From assembly GCA_021737785.1 (NCBI GenBank), contig JAIPDI010000028.1, positions 1-64,000 on the forward strand: 64,000 bases of DNA. Direction: 5' to 3'. A model generated the notes under the pieces. That model saw only the letters and a program-made list of their open reading frames with translations. It had not been told where the DNA came from and did not search any database. A program made the position numbers and the translations under genes. The DNA comes from Deltaproteobacteria bacterium (GTDB taxonomy: Bacteria > Desulfobacterota > DSM-4660 > Desulfatiglandales > Desulfatiglandaceae). Of this stretch, positions 17,074 to 24,885 are shown in pieces (position 1 is the first letter of the stretch; every line of letters starts with the position of its first letter).

Positions 17074-18243
17074 ATGGGGAAGGTTTCTGTGGCCGTTAAG
17101 GAAGATCATTGCAGGGTCGAAACGTCCGGCTTCGAGGCCGTTATTATCGGGTGCGGGATTGCGGGGGCTTCTGTAGCCTATTTTCTGTCTCAGCGGGGGA
17201 TGACGGATATCCTGATCCTCGAGCGGGAGACCCAGCCCGGCTATCACGCCACCGGACGCTCGGCGGCGGTACTGGTGGAATTCGACATGGTGCGGCCCAT
17301 CCTCCAGTTGAAGCTTCTGGGGGCGCGATTCCTGCGCAATCCGCCTGCGGGATTTTCCGAGAATCCCCTGCTTCAGCAGTCCGGGATCCTCATCCTGTTT
17401 CAGGCGCCCCTGTGGCAACATGTCGCGCAGATGATCCCGGACCTGAAGCGATGGGGCGTTGCCGTGGATGTGCTGGACCGGGAAGAGACCGTCAAGAGGA
17501 TGCCGGTGGTGTCTCCCGAGAATTTCGACGGTGCACTGCTTCTACCCCAAGACGGACGCATCGATGTCAACGAATTGCTGTGGGGTTATCTTAAACAGGC
17601 CCGGGCCAGGGGGGCCCGGCTCCTGTGCAATGAAGAGGTCTCAGACATCATGGTGGAGCGGGGAAGGTGCGTCGGCGTCAGGACGAGTTCCGGCACCTAT
17701 CGATCCCGATGGGTCATCAATGCGGCAGGGGCCTGGGCCGGACAGATCAGGGAGTTGATCGGCCCCTCCCCGGTGCAACTGACGCCCCATCGCCGCACCA
17801 TCGTCACCTTCAAGCCCCCGGAGGGGTTGGTCGTCCGACAATGGCCCCTGGTGGCGGATTTGAGCCACGACCTCTATTTTTCCCCCGAGTCGGCCGGTCT
17901 CATGGCCAGCCCCATGGACCAGGACCCCATGCCCGCGTGCGATGTACGGCCGGATGAAATGGGGGTGGCGCGAACAATGGAGCGGCTTGAGGAGATCACC
18001 CCGCGACTGGTTCCCAGATCCATTGTCCATAAATGGGCCGGACTCAGGACCTTTGCGCCGGACCAGGTCATGGTGGTGGGAGAGGATACGGATGTGAAGG
18101 GGTTTTTCTGGCTTGCCGGCCAGGGAGGGGCCGGGATCGAGACCAGTCCGGCCGTCGGACGGATCGCAGCGGACCTCATGGTAGACGGGCGCACCGACCT
18201 GGTGGATGCGAGGCTCTACTCACCGGCAAGATTCGGCAGGTGA
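17074..18243 (+). CDS. FAD-dependent D-amino-acid dehydrogenase, DauA (D-arginine dehydrogenase)-like
   Basis: 389 aa. The FAD loop GCGIAGASVAYFLS lies near residues 26-39. Segments throughout resemble catabolic D-arginine dehydrogenase: EREtqPGYHATGRSAA, NPPAGFSENPLL, LTPHRRT, WPLVADLSHDLYF, HKWAGLRTFAPD, and GFFWLAGQGGAGIETSPA. These enzymes oxidise D-amino acids to 2-oxo acids with release of electrons to the membrane. It is likely co-transcribed with glpK (6-bp gap), an unexpected partner. Alanine dehydrogenase is downstream in the opposite direction. The exact substrate is not predictable; sarcosine or glycine oxidase-like activity is possible. Confidence 0.75.
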   Translation: MGKVSVAVKEDHCRVETSGFEAVIIGCGIAGASVAYFLSQRGMTDILILERETQPGYHATGRSAAVLVEFDMVRPILQLKLLGARFLRNPPAGFSENPLLQQSGILILFQAPLWQHVAQMIPDLKRWGVAVDVLDREETVKRMPVVSPENFDGALLLPQDGRIDVNELLWGYLKQARARGARLLCNEEVSDIMVERGRCVGVRTSSGTYRSRWVINAAGAWAGQIRELIGPSPVQLTPHRRTIVTFKPPEGLVVRQWPLVADLSHDLYFSPESAGLMASPMDQDPMPACDVRPDEMGVARTMERLEEITPRLVPRSIVHKWAGLRTFAPDQVMVVGEDTDVKGFFWLAGQGGAGIETSPAVGRIAADLMVDGRTDLVDARLYSPARFGR

Positions 18244-18268
18244 TTAAAGTGCCTGCACTGAAGTTCCC

Positions 18269-18410
18269 AAGGCGGCCTAACCGCCGCAACCCAAAAGTTT
18301 TCACCCAAGTCCCGGAAGCGTTCTGGACGCCCACGGGCAGACTTCTTCGCACGTTGCAGAGAAGTTACAGACAAAGACTTTAAGGCGGCCTAACCGCCGC
18401 AACCCAAAAG
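18269..18410 (+). repeat. Two exact 29-bp repeat copies downstream of the dehydrogenase
   Basis: The 29-bp word at 18269-18297 recurs exactly at 18382-18410; it contains GGCGG-cctaa-CCGCC, able to form a hairpin. A decayed third copy lies at 19616-19645 beyond the alanine dehydrogenase gene. The function is unknown. Confidence 0.75.
18330..18377 (+). repeat. 48-bp dispersed repeat, copy 1
   Basis: This 48-bp segment, beginning CCCACGGGCAGACTTC, matches 46/48 to positions 19881-19928 on the same strand. The copies flank alanine dehydrogenase. Confidence 0.8.
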
Positions 18411-18445
18411 GTATGGGTGCAAATCCCGGCAATTTTTGAGCGCGC

Positions 18446-18479
18446 GTGGGGGTCTCTTTCTCCCGCCCAAGGGCGGGAC
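18446..18479 (+). repeat. Inverted repeat flanking ald, left arm
   Basis: GTGGGGGTCTCT followed by TCCCGCCC-hairpin sequence. The reverse complement of 19851-19884 carries almost the same 34 bp. Directly behind the ald stop on the minus strand, the internal TCCCGCCC/GGGCGGGA hairpin may also terminate ald transcription. Confidence 0.7.
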
Positions 18480-18483
18480 CACC

Positions 18484-19593
18484 CTACCAAATGGATGTCA
18501 GAGGGGTATATTCAAGACCGAGGGCCTCTGCCACTGCCTGGTAAGTCACCTTTCCCCTATACACATTGATCCCTTTGGCCAGTGCAGGGGTATTCTTTAT
18601 GGCCTGGGAGACCCCTTCTCTTGCCAGTTGCGTCAAGTAGGGGAGGGTGGCATTCGACAGGGCATGGGTACTGGTCCGGGGGACAGCTCCCGGGATGTTG
18701 GTGACCCCATAGTGAATAACGCCGTCCAATACATAGACCGGATCCGAATGCCGGGTCGGGCGGATCGTCTCGCAGCACCCGCCCTGATCTACGGCCACAT
18801 CCAGAACGACGCTCCCCGGCGCCATCCTCCGAATCATATCCCTCGTCACCAGGCGCGGCGCCTTTGCACCCTTTACCAGGACCGCGCCGATGAGGAGATC
18901 CGACCGTTTAACCGCCTCGGCGATGTTGTAAGGATTGGCGCACAGGGTGGTGAGCCGGCCGTGCAGGACCTGATCCAGATAGCGGAGACGATCCGCGTCA
19001 ATATCGATGACGATCACGCTGGCGCCCATGCCGAGGGCAATCTGGGCGGCATTGGTCCCCACCACGCCGGCGCCCAGGATAGTCACATTCGCGGGACGGA
19101 CCCCGGGTACTCCCGACAGGAGCTTTCCCCGGCCGCCGTTGTTTTTTTCCAGGTACTGGGCCCCCAGCTGGACCGACATACGCCCGGCCACCTCGCTCAT
19201 CGGGGTAAGGAGAGGAAGTCTCCCATCGGCCGTCTCCACGGTCTCATAGGCGATGCCGGTCACTCCGCGCGTCATCATCTCGAGGGCGAGGGCCTTTTCT
19301 GCGGCCAAATGGAGGTAGGTAAATAGGGTCAGGCCCTGTTGCATCAGGGGGTATTCGGAAGACTGGGGTTCTTTGACCTTGACGACAATGTCAGCGGTCC
19401 ACGCCTCACCGGCTTGCGCAACTATCCGTGCGCCCCCCTGGAGATACTCCTCATCGGAAAAACCGCTCCCCTCACCGGCGCCGGTCTGGACCAGGAGGTC
19501 GTGCCCTGAATCCACCAGGTGCCGGACACCGCCCGGCGTAATGGCTACCCTGTTCTCGTTGTCTTTTACCTCCCTGGGCAAACCGATGATCAT
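18484..19593 (-). CDS. ald: Alanine dehydrogenase
   Basis: 369 aa, typical of hexameric NAD-dependent alanine dehydrogenase, which interconverts L-alanine with pyruvate and ammonia. The start MIIGLPREVKDNENRVA is characteristic, as are VVKVKEPQSSEY, LFTYLHLA and the NAD loop ILGAGVVGTNAA near residue 172. The catalytic-region segment DVAVDQGGC and the end segment THALSNATLPY are also present. GGGAGGGACTG precedes the ATG. It is isolated in orientation and flanked by direct and inverted repeats. The enzyme could use alanine as carbon source or recycle pyruvate and ammonia together with the adjacent D-amino-acid dehydrogenase. Confidence 0.95.
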   Translation of the reverse strand: MIIGLPREVKDNENRVAITPGGVRHLVDSGHDLLVQTGAGEGSGFSDEEYLQGGARIVAQAGEAWTADIVVKVKEPQSSEYPLMQQGLTLFTYLHLAAEKALALEMMTRGVTGIAYETVETADGRLPLLTPMSEVAGRMSVQLGAQYLEKNNGGRGKLLSGVPGVRPANVTILGAGVVGTNAAQIALGMGASVIVIDIDADRLRYLDQVLHGRLTTLCANPYNIAEAVKRSDLLIGAVLVKGAKAPRLVTRDMIRRMAPGSVVLDVAVDQGGCCETIRPTRHSDPVYVLDGVIHYGVTNIPGAVPRTSTHALSNATLPYLTQLAREGVSQAIKNTPALAKGINVYRGKVTYQAVAEALGLEYTPLTSIW

Positions 19594-19850
19594 CAGTCCC
19601 TCCCAAAAAGTACCTAAGGCGGCCTGACTGCCTCAACCAAACAGGTTTCACCTATGGACGCCCGTGGGGGTCTCTGCCCAAGAGCTGCAATAAAATGCGG
19701 TCGTATCGTTCGGCGGCCGCCCCCGGGCTCCGGATAATGTTTACGGAAAGGCAGCAAGGACATACCGTCCCATAAAAGGCAGTCCTTGGGGCTGGAACAG
19801 ACTGTATTGTAAAGCCCTGCTGCCGTCCCCAAGAGCTGTATTCGGTTTTT

Positions 19851-19884
19851 GTCCCGCCTCCTGGGCGGGAGGCAGAGACCCCCA
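19851..19884 (-). repeat. Inverted repeat flanking ald, right arm
   Basis: Reverse complement begins GTGGGGGTCTCTGCC and continues with the TCCCGCCC...GGCGGGAC hairpin. It matches the left arm at 18446-18479 with a few changes and lies upstream of ald. Confidence 0.7.
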
Positions 19885-19928
19885 CGGGCAAACTTCTTCG
19901 CACATTGCAGAGAAGTTACAGACAAAGA
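19881..19928 (+). repeat. 48-bp dispersed repeat, copy 2
   Basis: 46/48 identical to 18330-18377, differing only by two G-to-A changes. Confidence 0.8.
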
Positions 19929-20069
19929 GCCTAAGCTCGAAGCTCAAAGCTGAAAGGGGTTATCAGTTATCGGTTATCGGGCAAGGGGTCTCCCGGTTAG
20001 CGCATGGGGCATAGGGTCGCTCAACCCGATAAACCCAATGAACTCAACAAGCCCAACGAGCCCAATAAA

Positions 20070-20122
20070 CCAGCATCCAGCATCCAGTGTCCAGTATCCA
20101 GGACCCAGCATACAGTATCCAT
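20070..20122 (+). repeat. Degenerate CCAGCATCCAG tandem tract
   Basis: Successive variants of CCAGCATCCAG, CCAGTGTCCAG and CCAGTATCCAG. A related AACCCGCATCGAG-type tract is found around 49137-49186. Simple low-complexity sequence. Confidence 0.55.
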
Positions 20123-20337
20123 GAGATACGAGTTTACCGGAAATGCGGTGTCTTAATCAAGCGTAATCAGATACATTGGTTGATAGAGACAAGATTGTGC
20201 TTATAATATGAAGTTGAGATGATGAGGGTATTTGTGAACCAGGGTCTCTCAACGCAATGTAGCCCAATTCAGAGATAATCCGCCAAGAGAACAAACGCGG
20301 GAAGAGGGATGTCTTATCAGATTGAGGGGAACTTTTG

Positions 20338-21699
20338 ATGGAAGGGGTAGAAAAGGATCGGACCCATATTATTCTGGACAGCATTGCTGAAGGTGTCTTT
20401 ACGGTAGACGCTGATTGGAAGATTACCTCTTTTAATCGAGCGGCTGAAAAGATTACCGGGATCAGGAGGTGCGAGGCGGTGGGCAGACACTGCTGGGATG
20501 TGTTCAGGGCAAGTATCTGCGAGAACCGTTGTGCCCTTCGTCAGACCATGAAAACGGGGAAGCCGATTGTCAACCAGGCGGTTTTTATCATCAACTCTCA
20601 AGGCGACCGGATCCCCATCAGCATTTCCACGGCCCTTTTAAAAAGCGATACCGGACAGGTCGTGGGAGGGGTGGAGACCTTCAGGGACCTGAGCGTGGTG
20701 GAGGAACTTAGAAAAGAGCTGAAGGACCGACATTCATTTCTTGACATAATCAGCAAAAACAGTGAGATGCGGCGGCTTTTTAACCTTATGGAACAGGTTT
20801 CAGAAAGCAGTGCGACCGTCCTCCTCGTGGGTGAGAGCGGCACGGGCAAAGAGCTGTTTGCAAAGGCCATTCATTCTCTCAGCACGAGAGAGGAGGCCCC
20901 CTTGATAACCATCAATTGCGGGGCCCTGCCGGATAACCTCCTCGAATCGGAACTCTTCGGATACAAGGCCGGCGCTTTTACTGATGCCAAAAAGGATAAG
21001 CCGGGCCGTCTGGCCCTGGCCGAAGGCGGGACGATTTTCTTGGACGAAATCGGCGACATTTCCCCGGCCCTTCAGGTTCGGCTGCTCAGGGTATTGCAGG
21101 ACAAGGTGTATGAACCCCTCGGCAGCACCCAATCGGTTAAGGCCGATGTACGGATTGTTGCGGCAACAAACCAGGATCTGGAAAAACTGGTGAGCGACGG
21201 CACTTTCAGACAGGACTTATACTACCGCATCAATGTGGTCAAGCTGGTCCTCCCCCCCCTGAGAGAACGAAAGGAGGACATCCCGCTGCTGATAGATCAT
21301 TTTATCCGCAAGTTCAATCGACTCAACGGCAGGGAGATCCAGGGCCTGTCGCCGGATGTGCTTCCCCTGCTGATGTCTCACGGTTTCCCTGGGAATATCC
21401 GCGAGCTGGAAAATATTATCGAATACGCAACGGTTGTCTGCAAAGACCTTCTGATCGGGGTTGAGCATCTCCCCGATAATTTCCAACAGGACCTGAAGGG
21501 CAGCCCTGTATCGGCTTCAGGGCCGACTGTCCGAAAAGAAGCTTCCTGGGCGGAAATGGAACATGACTTTGTATATGAGGCACTCAGAAGGAACAACTGG
21601 AATCGATCGGCCACTGCCGATGAAATGGGAATTCATACCACCACCCTCTGGCGCAGAATGAAGCGCCTGAAAGTTGAAATACCTCCCAGGGGGGCGTAG
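20338..21699 (+). CDS. PAS-domain sigma-54-dependent transcriptional activator
   Basis: 453 aa from ATG 20338 (GAGGGGA 5' of it). Residues 8-120 are a PAS domain containing Cys45, Cys52, Cys61 and Cys65, which may bind a metal or sense redox state. An AAA+ sigma-54 interaction domain follows (about 140-375) with Walker A GESGTGKE and Walker B GGTIFLDEIGD. The sigma-54 contact loop reads GAFTDA instead of GAFTGA. The C-terminus is a Fis-type HTH (ALRRNNWNRSATADEMG...LWRRMKRL). No receiver domain is present, so it probably senses a signal directly. It stands directly upstream of NifX/NifU-like genes whose first member has a -24/-12 promoter, and it most likely controls them. In Desulfovibrio a comparable regulator controls the ORP complex genes. 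Confidence 0.88.
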   Translation: MEGVEKDRTHIILDSIAEGVFTVDADWKITSFNRAAEKITGIRRCEAVGRHCWDVFRASICENRCALRQTMKTGKPIVNQAVFIINSQGDRIPISISTALLKSDTGQVVGGVETFRDLSVVEELRKELKDRHSFLDIISKNSEMRRLFNLMEQVSESSATVLLVGESGTGKELFAKAIHSLSTREEAPLITINCGALPDNLLESELFGYKAGAFTDAKKDKPGRLALAEGGTIFLDEIGDISPALQVRLLRVLQDKVYEPLGSTQSVKADVRIVAATNQDLEKLVSDGTFRQDLYYRINVVKLVLPPLRERKEDIPLLIDHFIRKFNRLNGREIQGLSPDVLPLLMSHGFPGNIRELENIIEYATVVCKDLLIGVEHLPDNFQQDLKGSPVSASGPTVRKEASWAEMEHDFVYEALRRNNWNRSATADEMGIHTTTLWRRMKRLKVEIPPRGA

Positions 21700-21848
21700 T
21701 ATACGGCCGTTGCAGTCCTGCTGTTTCAAGGGCGCTGGGTTGCAGGGATGAGAAGTCATGCTGTCGGGGAATCCGATGGTTACGATTGGCTGAACGGGCA
21801 AGGTAAGTGGGTTCAGCGGTTGTGCATTTTTCCATCCATGCCCATGCC

Positions 21849-21865
21849 TGGCTAAAATGATGCTT
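21849..21865 (+). promoter_or_regulatory. Sigma-54 (-24/-12) promoter of the NifX/NifU-like cluster
   Basis: TGGC-taaaatga-TGCTT has GG (21850-21851) and GC (21862-21863) with exactly 10 bp between, as required for sigma-54. Transcription would start near 21875, giving a ~79-nt leader to the first NifX-like gene. The activator gene just upstream encodes the needed bacterial enhancer-binding protein. Confidence 0.72.
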
Positions 21866-21953
21866 GACATGGATGCGGATAATTTCTAACTTATCCGATG
21901 CGAAAGAAACGACTGATGAGGTCGTGAATTATTCAACTTTGAGGAGGTTTCAG

Positions 21954-22343
21954 ATGCAAAAAGGAAGAATAGCCATACCGAGTGTGGCGCCGGGAGGTCT
22001 GGACGGCGAACGGTCCGGACATTTCGGCCACTGTGATGTGTTCACGTTTGTGGATGTGGAGGATGGTAAAATCACCCAGGTGACGACCATCCCTAATGAG
22101 AGTCATGTTCAGGGCGGCTGCATGGTGCCGGTAAACCTGCTGGCCGGTCACAATGTCAATGCCCTGATTGTTGGAGGGATTGGTATGCGGCCTCTGATGG
22201 GATTCAGGCAGGTCGGGGTGGATGTCTATCATGATGCGGTCAGGCCTCAGATCCGGCCGGTGGTGGAGGATCTAATAAATGGAAAGCTCCCCATGATCAG
22301 CGATAATGAGGTCTGCGGAGGGGGCGGCGGCGCAGTCCATTAA
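21954..22343 (+). CDS. NifX/NifB-family (dinitrogenase cofactor-like) protein 1
   Basis: 129 aa from ATG 21954 with GAGGAGG 6 bp upstream; the longer frame from 21864 overlaps the sigma-54 promoter and is rejected. The Fe-Mo cofactor-binding fold is recognisable from HFGHCDVFTFVDVEDG, the central VNALIVGGIG and YHDAVRPQIRPVVEDLINGKL. The C-terminus ends in CGGGGGAVH. Members bind iron-sulfur or Fe-Mo clusters; in non-diazotrophs such proteins (for example ORP of Desulfovibrio) carry Mo-Cu or Fe-S clusters of unknown use. It is the first gene under the -24/-12 promoter. Confidence 0.85.
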   Translation: MQKGRIAIPSVAPGGLDGERSGHFGHCDVFTFVDVEDGKITQVTTIPNESHVQGGCMVPVNLLAGHNVNALIVGGIGMRPLMGFRQVGVDVYHDAVRPQIRPVVEDLINGKLPMISDNEVCGGGGGAVH

Positions 22344-22383
22344 GCTCAACACCCAGCACTTAGGCAATAAGAGGTTTTTTTCG

Positions 22384-22821
22384 ATGGATAAACAGAAGCC
22401 GGATGATGTTTATAAAATGCTCTCTGAATCGGGATATGCGGATAAGGCCATCAAGTACTTTCAGGCCAAGGAAAATTTTGGTGTTATTGAGGATGCGGAT
22501 CAGATAACGGATCTCACGGGCCCCTGTGGAGACACCATGAAAATTTCTCTGAAAGTAGACGGCGATAAGATAAATGATGCCAAGATTCAGGTGCTTGGCT
22601 GCCCGGGAGCCGTGGCCTCCGGTTGTGCCCTGGTAAGCCTCGCAAAGGGAAAGTCTTTGGAAGAGGCGGCGGATATTGATTTGGACGCCTTGTACCGTGA
22701 ACTCGAAAAAATGCCTGATCAAAAAGTCCATTGCGCCCGCCTGGCCCTTAAAACCCTGCAGAAAACGCTGGAAGAGTACCGAGGGCAGCAGATGAAAAAG
22801 AGGGCCATCGGAGATAAATAG
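22384..22821 (+). CDS. NifU/IscU-like iron-sulfur scaffold protein 1
   Basis: 145 aa. The ATG at 22384 is preferred to a frame starting inside the previous gene. The three scaffold cysteines are in TGPCGDTM, LGCPGAVASGC and VHCARLALKTL, matching the IscU/NifU N-domain pattern GxCGDxM...GC...HC. An N-terminal ~40-residue extension (DDVYKMLSESGYADKAIKYF) precedes it. It would assemble or transfer Fe-S clusters to neighbouring proteins. A MITE-like repeat follows directly after the stop. Confidence 0.85.
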   Translation: MDKQKPDDVYKMLSESGYADKAIKYFQAKENFGVIEDADQITDLTGPCGDTMKISLKVDGDKINDAKIQVLGCPGAVASGCALVSLAKGKSLEEAADIDLDALYRELEKMPDQKVHCARLALKTLQKTLEEYRGQQMKKRAIGDK

Positions 22822-22822
22822 C

Positions 22823-22971
22823 AGTGCCTGAACCAAAACCCCGTTTAGGCACTATTGAATATTCAAGAATTGAAAACTGGTTTTATTAATTCCAACTCTA
22901 TTCCATCAATTCGGAATTCGCAATTCCTCAATTCGCAATTGTGCCTGAACGGGGGTTTTCGTTCAGGCACT
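22823..22971. mobile_element. MITE-like element with terminal inverted repeats, copy 1
   Basis: A 149-bp element. Left end 22823-22853 (AGTGCCTGAACC) and right end 22940-22971 are near-perfect inverted repeats of ~30 bp. The ~77-bp core (from GAATTGAAAAC to CAATTGTG) recurs in copy 2 with few changes. It has no coding capacity, inserted between the NifU-like and the next NifX-like gene. Confidence 0.75.
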
Positions 22972-22988
22972 GAATAGGAAAGAATGCC

Positions 22989-23348
22989 ATGAAAATTGCT
23001 GTAACGTCAACAGGAACAGACATCGATTCAGAGGTGGATCCGCGATTTGGAAGGGCCGCCTACATCATTATTGTGGATTCAGAGACGTTCGAATTTGAGG
23101 TCTTGGACAACAAGGAAAATGTGAACGCCTTAAAAGGGGCCGGCATTCAGGCGGCCGTGGCCGTCAGCAACAAGGGGGCCGATGTCTTGCTCACAGGCTT
23201 TTGCGGCCCTAATGCCTTCAAGGCGATGGAGGCGGCTAAAATCAAGGTGGCCAATGACGCCCAAGGCACGATCAGGGAGGCTGTCCGGGCATATCTCGAT
23301 GGAAAAATGCCCCTGGCCGATGCGGCAAATGTGGAGGGGCAGTGGTAA
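22989..23348 (+). CDS. NifX/NifB-family protein 2
   Basis: 119 aa with the family opening KIAVTSTGTDIDSEVDPRFG, RAAYIIIVD, VLDN and a terminal helix TIREAVRAYLDGKM. It is a close paralogue of the protein at 24295 (DPRFGR.AY.IIVD in both). It follows MITE copy 1 by 17 bp, so its Shine-Dalgarno region (AGGAAAGAATGCC) abuts the element. A cluster-binding function is inferred from the family; the partner is unknown. Confidence 0.85.
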   Translation: MKIAVTSTGTDIDSEVDPRFGRAAYIIIVDSETFEFEVLDNKENVNALKGAGIQAAVAVSNKGADVLLTGFCGPNAFKAMEAAKIKVANDAQGTIREAVRAYLDGKMPLADAANVEGQW

Positions 23349-23360
23349 AGAGGAGAAATC

Positions 23361-23606
23361 ATGCCTATCTATGAATTTGAGTGTCTTGATTGCGGACAGC
23401 GAACCGAGATCCTGATGTCCAGTCACGAGACGGACCTGGTGGTGTGCGGGAATTGCGGGGGCCGGAACCTCAAGAAGCTCTTGTCCGCACATGCCGCTGT
23501 CAGCCCCACAGGGAGATTCCCCTCCGATCCGGCGGATAGATGCTGCGGAAGTGAGGGCCCTCCGTCTACGTGCGCGGGCCCAGGGAGTTGCTGCGGCAGG
23601 GCGTGA
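23361..23606 (+). CDS. FmdB-family zinc-ribbon protein
   Basis: 81 aa. MPIYEFECLDCGQRTE and VVCGNCGGRNLKKLLS form the FmdB-type zinc ribbon with two C-x2-C pairs. The C-terminal extension is rich in Cys and Pro (RCCGSEG...CAGPGSCCGRA) and may hold a further metal. AAGAGGAG precedes the ATG, 12 bp after the preceding gene. FmdB proteins are suspected regulators or accessory factors in formamidase, acetamidase and other loci; the exact role here is unknown. Confidence 0.85.
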   Translation: MPIYEFECLDCGQRTEILMSSHETDLVVCGNCGGRNLKKLLSAHAAVSPTGRFPSDPADRCCGSEGPPSTCAGPGSCCGRA

Positions 23607-23741
23607 ACGGTTCCCGCTCTTTCTGCAATGTTCCCCATTGCACTGTGGCGGAACCGGGATGTCCTTGAAATACGGACCCACCAGCGCTCTGTATATTTCA
23701 GTGAACCAGAGCGGGTCCATCCAGATTGCATCTCAAACACG

Positions 23742-23772
23742 CAGGGGCTGGGTTTACTGCCAGCCCCTGTTT
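23742..23772 (+). terminator. Intrinsic terminator after the FmdB-like gene
   Basis: CAGGGGCTGG and CCAGCCCCTG form a 10-bp perfect stem around GTTTACTG, followed by TTTGCGTATTTA. It is placed 136 bp downstream of the FmdB-like stop. Confidence 0.75.
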
Positions 23773-23780
23773 GCGTATTT

Positions 23781-23933
23781 AGTGTCTGAACGAAAACCCG
23801 GAAATCCAAAAAGGGTGGAATTGAAAACTTGGTTTTATTAATTTCAACTCTATTCCATCAATTCGGAATTCGCAATTCCTCAATTCGCAATTGTGGCTGA
23901 ATCACGCCAAGGCGTGATTTTCGTTCAGTCACT
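23781..23933. mobile_element. MITE-like element with terminal inverted repeats, copy 2
   Basis: 153 bp, same design as copy 1 at 22823-22971: ends AGTGTCTGAACG and its reverse CGTTCAGTCACT, with the common core. It contains the hairpin ATCACGCC-aa-GGCGTGAT (23901-23918). Two copies only ~800 bp apart suggest recent or local movement. Confidence 0.75.
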
Positions 23934-24294
23934 ATTTAACCCTACCTGCGGTACTTCTTCTTCACCTTTTTCACGCCTACAACCGAAAATAAAAATCCAT
24001 CCGGACCCATAAACTGCAATCCAGGCTTGCGGTTTTGCAATGCAATTTCCCCACTGCGACTGCGATAGCGAAACAGAGAAACCCGCGACGCCTTTACGGT
24101 TGCGCTTGGGATTATATTTTTTACCATATATATCAGCAACATATCCCAAGCATTGGATTTTGAATACACTGGCATGAAAGATGCTAATACAGTGAACATG
24201 TCTTGGACGGATTCGCGGGGCCTGACCAATTGATGGGGCCTGTCGTTTTTTTCTCAGCGATCAAACAAATCAATTTCCTGCAGGAGGGATGTGG

Positions 24295-24867
24295 ATGAAA
24301 GTAGTTGTCAGTTCAACCGGAAAGGATCTAAACTCACAGATCGATCCTCGTTTTGGGAGGTGCGCGTACTTCATCATCGTGGATACGGACACCATGGACT
24401 TTGAGGTCTTGGATAATGCAAACCTGGCCCTTGGCGGCGGTGCAGGGATCCAGTCTGCCCAACTGGTCGCGTCCAAGGGCGCCAAGGTGGCCATCACCGG
24501 TAACTGCGGCCCAAATGCGGTAAGGACCCTTTCCGCGGCCGGCGTTGAGGTCATTGTCGGTCAATCCGGCAGTGTCAGGGATGCAGTTGAGGATTTCAAG
24601 GCGGGAAGACTGAAGACGACGAGTCAAGCCAATGTGGCAGACCATTATGGCATGGGTGGCGGCGGCATGGGCGGGGGCATGGGCCGCGGCGGCGGCATGG
24701 GCCGCAGAATGAGTGCGGGGCAGGGAATGTCCATGGGCGCCGGGATGGGCGGAGCCGGTTCCGTGTCTCAAGATCAGGAGGTCGCATCCTTAAAGGACCA
24801 GATAAGGGCGTTGCAGGCCCAGGTGGAGGGTCTCCAATCCCGGATCAAGGACCCAGAGAAAACATAG
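24295..24867 (+). CDS. NifX/NifB-family protein 3 with Gly/Met-rich linker and coiled coil
   Basis: 190 aa from ATG 24295 (AGGAGG 7 bp upstream; ATG 24289 overlaps it). Residues 1-115 are the NifX-like domain (DPRFGRCAYFIIVD, ITGNCGPNAV). Residues about 120-160 are very rich in Gly and Met (GGGMGGGMGRGGG), a flexible or metal-attracting linker. The last ~30 residues form a short coiled coil (VASLKDQIRALQAQVEGLQSR). It is the only member with these extensions, suggesting a scaffold for oligomerisation. Confidence 0.87.
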   Translation: MKVVVSSTGKDLNSQIDPRFGRCAYFIIVDTDTMDFEVLDNANLALGGGAGIQSAQLVASKGAKVAITGNCGPNAVRTLSAAGVEVIVGQSGSVRDAVEDFKAGRLKTTSQANVADHYGMGGGGMGGGMGRGGGMGRRMSAGQGMSMGAGMGGAGSVSQDQEVASLKDQIRALQAQVEGLQSRIKDPEKT

Positions 24868-24885
24868 ACAGGAGAAGGGTTCTCC

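Larger units (their letters stand above)
19594..20337. other. Repeat-rich intergenic region upstream of ald and the PAS/sigma-54 activator
   Basis: 744 bp without a gene. It holds a decayed repeat copy (19616-19645), the word GTGGGGGTCTCTGCC (19664-19678), the inverted-repeat right arm (19851-19884), the second 48-bp repeat (19881-19928), an 18-bp word recurring at 61741 (19940-19957) and a degenerate CCAGCATCCAG-type tandem tract (about 20070-20122). No clear promoter for the downstream activator was identified. Confidence 0.6.
23607..24294. other. Non-coding gap between FmdB-like and the third NifX-like gene
   Basis: 688 bp. It holds a terminator (23742-23772), MITE copy 2 (23781-23933) and about 350 bp (23934-24288) in which I see no recognisable gene; a 74-codon minus-strand frame at 23925-24149 has no family resemblance. 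The gap likely divides the cluster into two transcripts. Confidence 0.6.

Noticed and set aside
18436-19326. 296-codon plus-strand frame over alanine dehydrogenase
   Set aside because: Antisense shadow; the alanine dehydrogenase on the minus strand is unmistakable.
18269-20122. CRISPR array
   Set aside because: Repeats are irregularly spaced, of different lengths and both orientations, with no regular spacers and no cas genes nearby.
20240-20265. Second -24/-12 promoter before the PAS/sigma-54 activator gene (AGGG...ACGCA)
   Set aside because: The GG and GC spacing is right but the flanking bases (AGG, ACGC) are poor matches, so it was not annotated.
23925-24149. 74-codon minus-strand frame between MITE copy 2 and the third NifX-like gene
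   Set aside because: It overlaps the element end, has no recognisable motif and no clear start signal.
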